DNA of 32,178 nucleotides, taken from the NCBI GenBank assembly GCA_036897485.1, contig JAYMTF010000649.1:1-32178 (forward strand), written 5' to 3'. Below, one piece after another: positions 8,501 through 17,699 of this stretch. Under the pieces are notes generated by a model that was not told the origin of the DNA, did not search any database, and saw nothing but the letters and a program-made list of their open reading frames with translations. The translations under genes and the position numbers were made by a program. Origin of the DNA: Pelargonium nanum (lineage: Eukaryota; Streptophyta; Magnoliopsida; Geraniales; Geraniaceae). The stretch's first letter is position 1. Each line of letters begins with the position of its first letter.

Positions 8501-10568
8501 GCTTGTTAGATATTGTGAAGTATGCGAGAATAAATATATATGGAGTATTTTATTCAATGAACAACAACCTATTTCTATGAGGAGGGCTAATTAATACAAG
8601 GAAAGAAAATCAATCAATCCCAAAAAAAAATCAGTTATGAGATTCATTCAATCCCTAATTTATAGAGAATCAGATAATCTAACACTCCCCTCAAAATGGA
8701 ACATGCAAATCAAATTAGTGCGAGAGGTTGGATTTTCTTAAGACTTTCGATAGCATTTAGTGGCTAATGGATCTGATCTCAATGACATGGTTGCAAAACT
8801 TGGTGGAACGAGTTGGCATGTTGGCTGACCACGGTGATGTTGGTGGGAGGGATAACAGTCACGACTCATGTGAGAGAGAGATAGATGAGGAGGCTGCCGG
8901 TCACTTGAGTCAAAGCATGCGGCGAAGATCGACGGATGACACACTCGGATTAGACCGACGAAAATAAGAAGACCATGGTGGTATCACTAGAATGTCAATT
9001 AACATAAACATCAAGAAGAAGTTGGAGATTCGTCGGAAAGACATCAAGGTGTTGCAAGAGGCTGAAAAAGAGAACCTAAGTTTGCTCCGAAAAATCAAAT
9101 TTGTTGCTAGTTTGGAAGTTGTTCAAGAAGCTAGTCTTTTTTATGAGATACCCCCCCTCACATTCAAGTATGATCATTTGCATGTGTAGGGTGAATGAAA
9201 AGAAACAAGGTCTATACTTTTCGAGACCCCTTTGAAGCTTAAGTTAGATCCCTTCTTTCAGTCATAATAATCTTATTTGTTATATTGTCCTTACTTTCTA
9301 CGTGAAGGTGTTGCAAGAGGCCGAAAAAGAGAACCTAAATTTGCTCCGAAAAATCAAATTTGTTGCTAGTTTGGAAGTTGTTCAAGAAGCTAGTCTTTTT
9401 TATGAGCTACACCCCCCCCCCCCTCGCATTCAAGTATGATCTTTTGCATGTGTAGGGTGGATGAAAAGAAACAAGGTCTATACTTTTCGACACCCCTGTG
9501 AAGCTTAAGTTAGATCCCTTCTTTCAGTCATAATATCTTATTTGTTATATTTTCCTTACTTTTACGCCCTTGTGGTGCTTGCCTTTATAGTCAATTATCT
9601 TGGCCCCTATCACCTTAGGCTTGCTATGCTTGAAACTGGGATTCATGCAGGAGGCTACTTGCGTACAGAGTACCAGTGATGGCTAGATTTCTGTTTCCTG
9701 ACTATTCGGCACTTTTTAATACTGAGCATATAGGCTGTGTCAAAAATGGAGTACTAAATCAGTGTGGATCTGACAAACACCGAATCTGGAAATTTTACTT
9801 CGGCGAGGTGTGTGGTGGCTGGAATGAAGTCGCCGATGGATGAGGGTGATTGGCCGGTGCTTTCTGATCACTAGTATGTGATCAAACTAAAGAGAGCCTT
9901 CCAAATATCAGCTGGTTGTTACGAGATCAGACCCGACGGTGCTCGAAAAACGATTTCGATATGGCTTTTAGGGCTCAGATACCATGTGGAAGTAGAAGAA
10001 TTGAATTGTCATATTTACTTGAGAATAATCACATATACAAGAACAATGGCTAAAAGATAGGAAACTACTAATGTACAATTCTATTTCCTAACTTTGTACA
10101 ATCCCTAAATATATTCAAAAACCTAATACTAACAGATCCTAACAGTTACATCACATTGAGGGGGTGAGAACTGGTTTTCTTATTTTGAAGTGTACCACAT
10201 ATTGTAAGATTCAATAGGTTTTGTATTTTAGATGCCTTGCCCCCTCTACATGTTCTGCTTTTTCTGGGGTATCTCAGACACTGTTTTGTTCTTGTTGGAA
10301 ATGTGCGACTTTCTGTTTTGTCTGTCATTACAGCTACAGTTCATAAATTTAGTATTAAGTTTCCCAGCTGGAAAAACATAAAATTGACATTGCAGTGTCA
10401 GCAGTGCTTATGTCTACTTATTGACATTCTATTTGGTATAATTCATTTTATCCAGTTGAATCACACAGTCCTTATGGAAGGCGAAATGCAATTCTATGTC
10501 TAAAACATCGCCCCACACCAAGGAAGTATCCTCGTGATCCAGGTACACCAGCAAAAATGCCATTGTAG
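5552..10568 (+). CDS. RSMG: 16S rRNA (guanine527-N7)-methyltransferase RsmG/GidB, probably plastid-targeted
   Basis: Six exons splice into 286 codons plus stop: 5552-5975, 6094-6203, 7282-7360, 7451-7518, 8354-8420 and 10456-10568. Phases agree and all donors are GT. RsmG methylates N7 of a conserved guanine in the small-subunit rRNA 530 loop, using S-adenosylmethionine. Residues 1-50 are rich in S, T, R and P with few acidic residues, as in a plastid transit peptide; this location is inferred. NLTAVKE (80-86) and RHVEDSLA (93-100) precede SAM motif I, VDVGTGAGLPG (123-133). Then come VTLLESLNKR (exon 2), DVAVARAVAEM (exon 3), GGLFVAAKG (exon 4) and a basic C-terminus ending in AKMPL. Bacterial RsmG is about 205-240 residues, so the extra length is mainly the N-terminal extension. 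Exon 3 has two AG acceptors five bases apart; only the second (7280-7281) keeps frame. Introns 2 and 5 carry transposons. Confidence 0.93.
6670..6928. mobile_element. Stowaway-type MITE in RSMG intron 2
   Basis: Terminal inverted repeats TACTCACTCTGTCTCAAAAT (left) and, on the complementary strand, TACTCCCTCCGTTCCAATAC (right) enclose about 259 bp with TA at both ends. The CTCCCTCCGT terminus and TA target duplication are hallmarks of Stowaway elements mobilised by Tc1/mariner transposases. There is no coding capacity. The termini have diverged, so the copy is not very recent. Confidence 0.85.
7519..8353 (+). other. RSMG intron 4, nothing else recognised
   Basis: A canonical GT...AG intron of 835 bp with T-rich content and several poly-T runs. 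No transposon termini were identified. Confidence 0.6.
8514..10144 (-). mobile_element. Short non-autonomous copia-like LTR element, antisense in RSMG intron 5
   Basis: On the minus strand the order is 5' LTR (about 10144 to 9985), primer-binding site, interior, polypurine tract and 3' LTR (about 8684 to 8514). The primer site reads TGGTATCTGAGC at 9972-9983, one base from the usual plant copia TGGTATCAGAGC that pairs with initiator tRNA-Met. The polypurine tract TTTTGAGGGGAG (8685-8696) directly abuts an LTR beginning TGTTAG. Both presumed LTRs are about 160-171 bp and end in TG...CA, but they have diverged. The interior of about 1.3 kb shows no gag or pol, so the element resembles a TRIM or a deleted copia copy. 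No clear 5-bp target duplication was found, and the outer boundaries are uncertain. Confidence 0.6.
9046..9566. repeat. 259-bp tandem duplication inside the intron 5 element
   Basis: Two head-to-tail copies begin at 9046 and 9305 with the word AAGGTGTTGCAAGAGG. They match closely over their length, with scattered substitutions and a longer C run in the second copy (around 9410-9422). The first copy contains a 65-codon open frame (8992-9189) with a basic, coiled-coil-like composition. The second copy breaks it, so I do not call a gene. Confidence 0.88.
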
Positions 10569-11195
10569 ATGTTTCAGATGCCCATTTCATTTGTTGTATG
10601 CTGTCTCGATTCTTTCCCTCTCTTATTCCAAACGTTTATTTGATGACTTTGTACCTATAATTTTCACTTTGAACTATTGGAAACCAAACATATGATTCTG
10701 AATGAAAGAGACTACTTTTTGATCCACTAAGGTTACCATTTCTATTTATGCACGGCCTATACGTAAGAGTGTATCCTTATAGTTTTTGTGGTAGTAAAGG
10801 TGCTTTGCAGGGTGTGCAAATTATATATTGTTGCTGTGCAATGAGAAAGTTAGCTAGTTGGTTCCTTTTCAGCTTTTATAGAATGGTGCATTTTAAATGA
10901 CTTCATGACAAGAGTTTCTGGACTCTACCCTGAATGGCTTTCCTTTGCTAGAAAATAGTTTTAGTTCATGACGAAGATTTGCAAAAGGAAAACTTAACTA
11001 AAAATGAAAACAGATGTTACGTTTCACAGGAAACTAAACTGAAAAATGTGTGTTTGCATTTGCAAATTGTATTTGTGCCGTATAATTTCTTGCTATACCA
11101 TCTTAATCAGCAGCCAAAGATTTCATTCAACTGTGTCAGGTTCTAGTAGTACATGCGATTCTGAGCTCTTCAACCTATTAAGCAGGAAGGTAGTT

Positions 11196-11235
11196 GCTCT
11201 CTCTCTCTCTCTCTCTCGCACACACACACACACAG
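11196..11235. repeat. Compound (CT)n(CA)n microsatellite
   Basis: About ten CT units are followed by about eight CA units, separated by a short CGCA interruption. Confidence 0.92.
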
Positions 11236-12847
11236 GCACTTCACACATTACCGCAATGCATAATCGTTCAGTTATACATGGTGGACACACCTGTGTCTAA
11301 ATGCAGCATAAGTAGTTGCTAAAGCCTTTGCTTCTAGGTCTGTTCTAGTTGTTTTCTCTCAGAAATAAAAAGACTAGGAGTATTTATAGTATTAGTGCTC
11401 TCTGTTTAAACTTAGGTTAAAAGTGATAAAGCATTCATTCTGTTGACATTTTTTGGCATGTGAGCAAGACATGTGCAAATAATGGGCACCACAAGCTATC
11501 AGGAGTAAGCTTTTGTTTCCTTGGATATCAAATGAAATGATGAGCACATGTCTCATTTTATTTGGTTATTTCTACAGTAGCTAGGTTTGAGAGCAGTGAT
11601 GACATGAGAAAATTGAGTTTTACCTAATTCCTCCACTTGTGATTAGTTAAATAAATAGGTCAATTTCAATTGAATGAAGCCTCTAATAATTCAATATTAA
11701 AGGAAGTTAGTATTTCAAGAGGGTAGATGATCTCTATGACATAGGATTAGGAGATAAGGCTACAATATTGATTTGGTTTTGGAGAAAGAAACAGTCCACG
11801 TCTGAGTGTTGCCTTCTTTTTGCTATTTTTTTTTTAATTATTAATCTTGTTAATGGTAAGGATTTGTTTGTTTTTGTGCAGTCTATTACCTCCTTCTATC
11901 AAAATAAAAGTTTGTTTAATTATGAAGTATTTCCTACCCAGTTTCTATTTTAAAAACAGAAAAGTGGAAAATGGAAAACTGTTTTTTAGTTTTTCAAAAT
12001 AGCTTGAAAATAGAAAAGTGTTTTTTTTTTTTCAAATAGAAAACTCATTTTTTCACTACTCATTTTCACTTTTTTATGTCTCACATGTATCTAATATGCA
12101 TAAATGTTTTTATTTACCAATGATACAACTAAATAGGTTTTCTAAATTCCCAAATTTTACAATAAAAAACATAAATTAAAATTTTTTTTTTACAACGAGG
12201 GGAGCCATAATGTTTTGACTATGTCAGTAATCGTTAAACTTAACAGTTTCTTTTAAAATTAAGCTCATGTGTAGGTCACATGTCCTTTTTTTTAAACTCA
12301 TTATTCTAACATTGCCTTTTATCTCTTCCAAATATTTTGAACATAACAAATATAGTATATTCTACGTCTCCCTAACTATTACATCACTTTTTTATATTAT
12401 TCTTTTATTATCTACTACTTTTTTTAAATAATAAATATACTATTTAAAAACCATTTGGATTTGGATTTGGATTTGGTTTGCGGGTTTTGTTAAAACTTAA
12501 ATGTGCACTTGACTTGGGTAATTACATTTTGAATATGTTATTAGATTTGTTATTCTTTGAAGGAAGATTTTGTGGTAGTTGTTAAGAACATGATCATTTG
12601 AATTTTGAGTATTTGATATTGTTTTGAAATGCAAGATCAAGAATGCAGGCATGTGAGTTTGGGTAAGAGTAGAGAACAACTAGGCTGGCTTTCAATTGCC
12701 CTTTAATAAAAAAAAGAAATCTCTTTAAACAAAGCTCAGCTTCTGACGGCCAAAAAATTTGAGATTTAAAGATTTTGACACCGAATTTTTTAGAACAATA
12801 AAATAAAAAATCAATTGCTCAAATTAGAGAGTTTAGTAGATCCCTAC

Positions 12848-12850
<3 letters not shown>

Positions 12851-12879
<29 letters not shown>
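12851..12879. repeat. (TA)n microsatellite
   Basis: About fourteen uninterrupted TA dinucleotides. Confidence 0.92.
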
Positions 12880-12882
<3 letters not shown>

Positions 12883-13454
12883 GAAACAACAACAATACAA
12901 CTCAAATTTGATTTTTGCTTTAGACATTTTTCTATGCATCGAAATAGGGATATATTGAATTAAGGAGGTCATATACTGAGAGTGGAAAGACAGTAGTATT
13001 TTGAAAATATAATATTTTTTATTGGGCATGTGAGACTCACGTGTGTTTTCTGTTATATTTAATGGTTCTCAAACATGTTGAAAATATTTAATTATAGATA
13101 TGTTTGTTAGAATATTTTAAAACATTTGTGTTTCACCGTTTTTGAGAGTCTTTAACTGTCATTACCCCTTCTTTTATATTTTGCAACAGTTAGAATTAAA
13201 AACTCTTAGATTTCCGAAGCACCTATTGTATCTGATATGAATTGCATCCCCTTCAAATCTGACATCTAATTCTGAGGTTGTCTCTTCTCAAAATGTAGTG
13301 TAGAACTGCTGAACCTAAAATAACTAACATCCTACATGGGAGAACTCTCACTTGGTTTGATTAGTATTCTAACATCAATTAGGTTATAGAATGTATGTAA
13401 AGGTCTCATAACTCTGATTTGAAATCTAAGTTCTAGAAAATGGAAGCTAAGTGG

Positions 13455-13549
13455 GAACTTCATTTTTTTATCGAACCCAAGACCTCTAAAATAAGGATCC
13501 AAGCGCCTTAAACTACTTGGCCCAATGAGTGTTGGTGCGTGTGAACTTC
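13455..13549 (-). mobile_element. Short minus-strand SINE-like element
   Basis: Read on the minus strand, the segment has an A-box-like GGGCCAAGTAGTTTAAGG, then a B-box-like GGTCTTGGGTTCGATA, and ends in an A-rich tail. Seven-base repeats GAACTTC at 13455-13461 and 13543-13549 may be its target duplication. The body is only about 80 bp, so it is either 3'-truncated or a very short family. Confidence 0.45.
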
Positions 13550-13842
13550 TTAAGTGACCATGCTTGCAGCCCTGTCTCATAGTGTCCCACAATCTAATTT
13601 TCATAAATAAACAACCCCAAGTTGCATTAGTTTATACTACTCTTAGAACCTTCCATTATCTTTAAAGATCAAATTACACATAATATGCTTGATGTTTTCT
13701 TGGAATCACAGGGTGGAACTTACATCTAATATCATAAAACTTGCAGCAAATTAGCAACCTTAAGTAACACAGAGAGTGGAACCAAAACACAGAATGTTCT
13801 CGCATTATGTACAGAATCGCAACGAAGACGAAGACAAGTCTT

Positions 13843-15054
13843 CTAAAGAAGAGAAGCAGAAATGTGCCACACCTTGATGTCACAGTCCAAGCTGCCACTG
13901 TAAACAAGATAAGTAGTTGAAGATGGGCTGTAATGATGAAGCTGTGCTGTCAAGCACTTGACTGGACCACTGTGCCCTTCCAACACTGCCAAGCAAGAAT
14001 AATTTCTACCAGCAGCCCTCCAAATTCTAACTGTTTTATCCGCAGAGCCGCTGCACAGCAAATCCGACACAGTGGCCAAGCACAGTATGGACTTGGTGTG
14101 CCCCCGGAGCGCCCCCATCACTATCATGTCCCCTTCCTCATCCTTCTCCCAGACCACAATTGACCTGTCGCACGCACCAGAGTACAGCACTGTCCCATCG
14201 CTGCTCAGCACCAATGCGTTCACCCCGGACTTGTGTTTCTCTAGCGTAGCAGCTAGAGTATGCTTCTTGTCTCCTGGATTCTTCTTCCACTGCTTGATTG
14301 TCTTGTCTGCTGATCCCGTGTAAACGTGCCCGTCGTTTGATAATGCCACTGCATTTATGGCATCATCATGCGCGTTTGTGACTGATTCCAAGCATTTGAA
14401 GTCGGATGTCCTCCAAATCTTGAGCGTCCTGTCCCACGAGACGGAGTACAGCAGGGACTCGTCCACGGACAGGGCAAGGGCCGACACAGCGTCAACGTGA
14501 TGGACCCAGGTGCATTTCTTGTGGCGCCGGACTTGAACATGGTTCTTGGGCAACAGAAGTTTTGCAGCGCGGTCCCCAAGTGTTGGCAGCGTCGCGAGGT
14601 GCGTACACTTTTGGTGATCATCTTCGTTGTTATTGATTTTCCATACTCTGATTTTGTTATCTTGATGAGCACTGAATAGCTTATCAGCTGACACAACGAT
14701 GGATTTTACCGCGCCCTTGCCAACCGCCACCACGTTGTCAGTAATATTATGCTGATAGTACTCTTCTAGCTCAGGCTCTAAAGGGTTGCTCTTCCACGAT
14801 CGGATTTCGTTGTTAGAAGAGCCCGTATATAGGAATTTCCCGGCGAGGGTGATAGAGGAGATGTAGGAGGTGTGGCCTTTTAGAGTGGTGAGGCAGTGGT
14901 GGTGTATGCTGTAAAAATGGCTGCTGGGCTGTGAGGTAAGAGAAGGAACTGACTGCAGGCTCGGAAGAGAGAAGAGAGTTGGTTGAAACTCGTCGTTTTC
15001 GAATTGAGGAAGGTTTGTTGAGTAATGGTTTTGGTTGAGCGCCATGATTCCCAT
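13843..15054 (-). CDS. WD40-repeat protein, JINGUBANG-like
   Basis: An intronless frame of 403 codons. After a Ser/Gln/Pro-rich N-terminus (1-50), seven WD40 blades can be traced, ending near residues 88 (RSWKS), 139 (RVWKI), 215 (KIWRT), 257 (KQWKK), 303 (VVWEK), 346 (RIWRA) and 397 (KVWHI). GH-type dipeptides sit near 60 (KGH), 318 (RGH) and 360 (EGH). A basic insert (about 160-182, ending RRHKKCTW) separates blades 2 and 3. Intronless plant WD40 proteins with this insert form the JINGUBANG family. The Arabidopsis member JGB restrains pollen germination through a transcription factor, but which paralogue this represents is not resolved. Blades of this kind form a propeller that binds other proteins; no enzymatic motif is present. 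Two in-frame starts lie three codons apart (M1 and M4); M4 has the better ATGGCG context. The gene converges on RSMG. Confidence 0.93.
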   Translation of the reverse strand: MGIMALNQNHYSTNLPQFENDEFQPTLFSLPSLQSVPSLTSQPSSHFYSIHHHCLTTLKGHTSYISSITLAGKFLYTGSSNNEIRSWKSNPLEPELEEYYQHNITDNVVAVGKGAVKSIVVSADKLFSAHQDNKIRVWKINNNEDDHQKCTHLATLPTLGDRAAKLLLPKNHVQVRRHKKCTWVHHVDAVSALALSVDESLLYSVSWDRTLKIWRTSDFKCLESVTNAHDDAINAVALSNDGHVYTGSADKTIKQWKKNPGDKKHTLAATLEKHKSGVNALVLSSDGTVLYSGACDRSIVVWEKDEEGDMIVMGALRGHTKSILCLATVSDLLCSGSADKTVRIWRAAGRNYSCLAVLEGHSGPVKCLTAQLHHYSPSSTTYLVYSGSLDCDIKVWHISASLL

Positions 15055-15099
15055 GTTAGAGAGGGTGAGAGTGAAGATGAGAAAGCGATGTGAGTTGAA

Positions 15100-15107
15100 T
15101 ATTTATA
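15100..15107 (-). promoter_or_regulatory. Probable TATA box of the WD40 gene
   Basis: TATAAATA on the minus strand lies 46 bases before the first ATG. That would give a very short 5' leader, possible if transcription begins about 30 bases downstream. It is the best TATA match in the proximal region. Confidence 0.5.
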
Positions 15108-15820
15108 CAGAAAACGGGAGATTAGAGCGAAAGAAAGTAATTAATTAGAGGGAGTTTATGTTAACAAAAACAGTAGTGAATAGCTAGGAAGTGGCTCTCA
15201 GCCAGAAAAGAAGCATTGTTGTCTGTTAGAATAGGAGAATAATGAGGCATGAATCATTATGCATATAATGGTTTTTGTGCATTATTGTGTTTCCTTTGAG
15301 GTCCATAAAAAGTGTGGATGGGATATTAGTTGAGAAATGTTGCCATTTTGGTGCATCTCTGCAACCCAAATCTGGGCCTCCACCATTAACTTAATCCTTT
15401 TGATTTAGTGGTGGGACTAAACCAGCATTCAAGAAATATATGGCTTAATCAAATTTTCTCTGTTAATTTCAAGGATTAGTAAGTAGTTTAAGTTCAATTT
15501 TGCGGTTGAGAGAGGTTAGCGAAAAGACAGTGTAGGTTTTAGAAGCTACAAGGGATGGGTAGGCAAAAGGATGTATCTGCTCACCATCTACTTCATTGTT
15601 GGCCCTTCCTAATTGGCACAATTGTTTCAATAAGATTACAAACAAAAAAAGGATTGACCTCAATGATATCCCATAGTTTGGGATCCCTTGAACTTAGAGA
15701 TGACAATACATGTTGATGTTGTTGTCGTGGATGAAATGAGTCTTACATTAAATAAGTATGAAAGAAATGAGTTACATATAGCAAGTGTAATTCTACTAAT
15801 AAGATTGGTCTCTTAAAAGT
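15108..15820. other. WD40 gene upstream region
   Basis: Presumed promoter and intergenic DNA. I see no gene, and I cannot assign specific regulatory sites beyond the TATA-like element. Confidence 0.35.
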
Positions 15821-15824
15821 AGAA

Positions 15825-16430
15825 CTAATACACTTCGTTAGAACGAGAGAGGGAGTTTCGAGGCCTTGGTGCGAACCCCTGTGGCAGGAATTGGCCACAA
15901 TTCTGCCGTGACAATACTGAGGCACGTTCATAGAATGAGTAACTGGTCATTCTAGAATGAGCAGGTTGACTTGTCTCTCCATTTTGGCTTGCCACTCCAC
16001 TTTGGCATGCCATTTCCCTTGGCGCATTTGGCAAACTTGACTCGTGGTTGACATGGTTGGTGGATGTACAATAGGCATGAACGCGCAACAATGGATTTGG
16101 GTGTCGCCGAGCGATGTTGGGGTCACCGACGAGCTCGAGCGCCACCATCGGCGTAGGGCACGCAACAACTTTGGACACCATCGAACGACGTTGAAAGTCA
16201 TCGACGACCCTGAGAGCAAGTTTTTCACCGGTTTAGTGTCTTGGGCATGCGACCTTGGAACAAGTTTGGAAGTCAAGAAGCTTAATGGCGTGGCGCTCGG
16301 ACACCACGTGTCATGGTGTAATTCATCGGATAGACTTATAATTTTTTTATGTGTATCATCAACTATGAATCAAACCAACAAAATAAGTACTAAAAGAAGA
16401 AATGTATCATACCTTGACTATTAGTTGCAA
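15825..16430. other. GC-richer island with overlapping open frames, unknown
   Basis: The base composition is visibly richer in G and C than the surrounding DNA. A 118-codon frame (15825-16181, minus) and a 126-codon frame (16044-16424, plus) overlap. Neither carries a motif I recognise. Long frames on both strands usually reflect composition rather than coding. It may be an old transposon interior or a captured exon. Confidence 0.3.
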
Positions 16431-17495
16431 ACTATAATTTGATGTATCTATTCTATTAGTAACTCTCAAAATAATAGATGGGTGAAGAATTTGTGGTATC
16501 ATAATTTTCTACCATACACGTATTTAAATATGAGTAAGTACATCTCTCCTACTTGCTGGGCTAGCTACCTACTTTTGTATCTTTTTTATAGGGTTTGGCT
16601 GTTCTTTATCTTCTTTCAATTTTCTTCCATGTAATTACGACTTGCTAACTAATTCTTGATTAAGTGGCATCCCTATTTTGTCTGCTTGAATTCATTAGCT
16701 TAATTATGACTTGCCTCCCAATTAACAATGGATTTTCTAAAAAGTGTGTTGCATTTTCTTTTGGGTTATTTCATTCATTGCGTCACATTTTGATTTTCAT
16801 ACAATCTTATCTATCCAATTCATAATGTAGTCAAATTCATCCTTACTAGGATGAGATTCAAAATAATTTTATTCTCTTCGAATAAAATTCAGCTCATCAC
16901 AGTTCAAAATTTTCTTTTGAACTATCGACATCTGGGTGTTTCCATCCCTTTTTACTTATATTATTGAATATTGAATAAATACATATTTGGAAGATTTGAT
17001 CTGTTTAGTCTTGTTCTTTTGTTGGTTTAATCGTCACTATTAACTTTTTATATGTTCGATCTATTTGTAGACACCTCGCTAATATCTTCATCTTCACTAT
17101 ATGTTAGCTTTTTGAGAGTATATTTACCGCAAGTAGACTGATTCTTTCCATGTCATAACTATTTTAAATTGTATTTTAGTAGTTATGTTAGTTCTATAAA
17201 AAACTTCTACTCTCTGGTGGAGGTTTGGTATGTCTTCTGTTGTTGAAACATTTGTTTCGTCTTTCCTGGTTGAAAATTTTTAACAAAATAAATGAACTTG
17301 AGGTTTTGGACCAGTAGATATCCAAGTCCTTTTAGTTGTTCTTCTACATTGATCACAGTTTTCACAAGTAAAGATCTTTTATTTACCTAAACAAAAATCT
17401 CATGAATGCTAATGTTCTTATTTGTGGAAAAGTATGAGGCGTAACATGTGATACGTTGTTCCTTAAGAACAAACTAATTGTAGAAAAGTATGAGT
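16431..17495. other. Intergenic, nothing recognised
   Basis: A/T-rich sequence without coding signals. Near its end a block of about 40 bases (around 17424-17463) is repeated with changes at about 17479-17518, sharing AAAAGTATGAG and ACATGTGATA words. This local duplication predates the SINE that follows. Confidence 0.4.
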
Positions 17496-17498
17496 TAT

Positions 17499-17683
17499 AA
17501 CATGTGATAAGTTGTTCTCTAGGAGATGACTCAATGATTCAAGGCAAATAATTCGACATAAGAGATTGTGGATTCAAATCTTACGCGGGGAGGACTTTAG
17601 AAAAAATGTTAGAGCTACCCACATTGTGTACCAACGCATTAAACTAATATTTTTATGTAGAAAAAAAAAACATGTGATAAGTT
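17499..17683 (+). mobile_element. tRNA-derived SINE with 15-bp target site duplications
   Basis: Perfect repeats AACATGTGATAAGTT at 17499-17513 and 17669-17683 bracket a body of about 155 bp. The body has an A-box-like GATGACTCAATGATTCAAGG near 17524-17543, a B-box-like GGATTCAAATC near 17571-17581, and an A run of ten (17661-17670). Its 3' half differs from the SINE at 261-453, so the two appear to belong to different families. Confidence 0.8.
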
Positions 17684-17699
17684 AGTGGGAAATATGCTA

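Larger units (their letters stand above)
10569..13450. other. Intergenic between convergent RSMG and WD40 genes
   Basis: No gene is supported. This region holds the RSMG 3' flank without an obvious AATAAA close to the stop codon, a CT/CA microsatellite, several A/T-rich stretches, a TTTGGA hexamer run near 12452-12475 and a TA microsatellite. Confidence 0.45.

Noticed and set aside
12440-12480. TTTGGA repeats as interstitial telomere-like sequence
   Set aside because: The unit is not the plant telomere repeat TTTAGGG; it is a short hexamer microsatellite.
13332-13604. 90-codon minus-strand frame
   Set aside because: It runs through the minus-strand SINE-like element and shows no protein family features.
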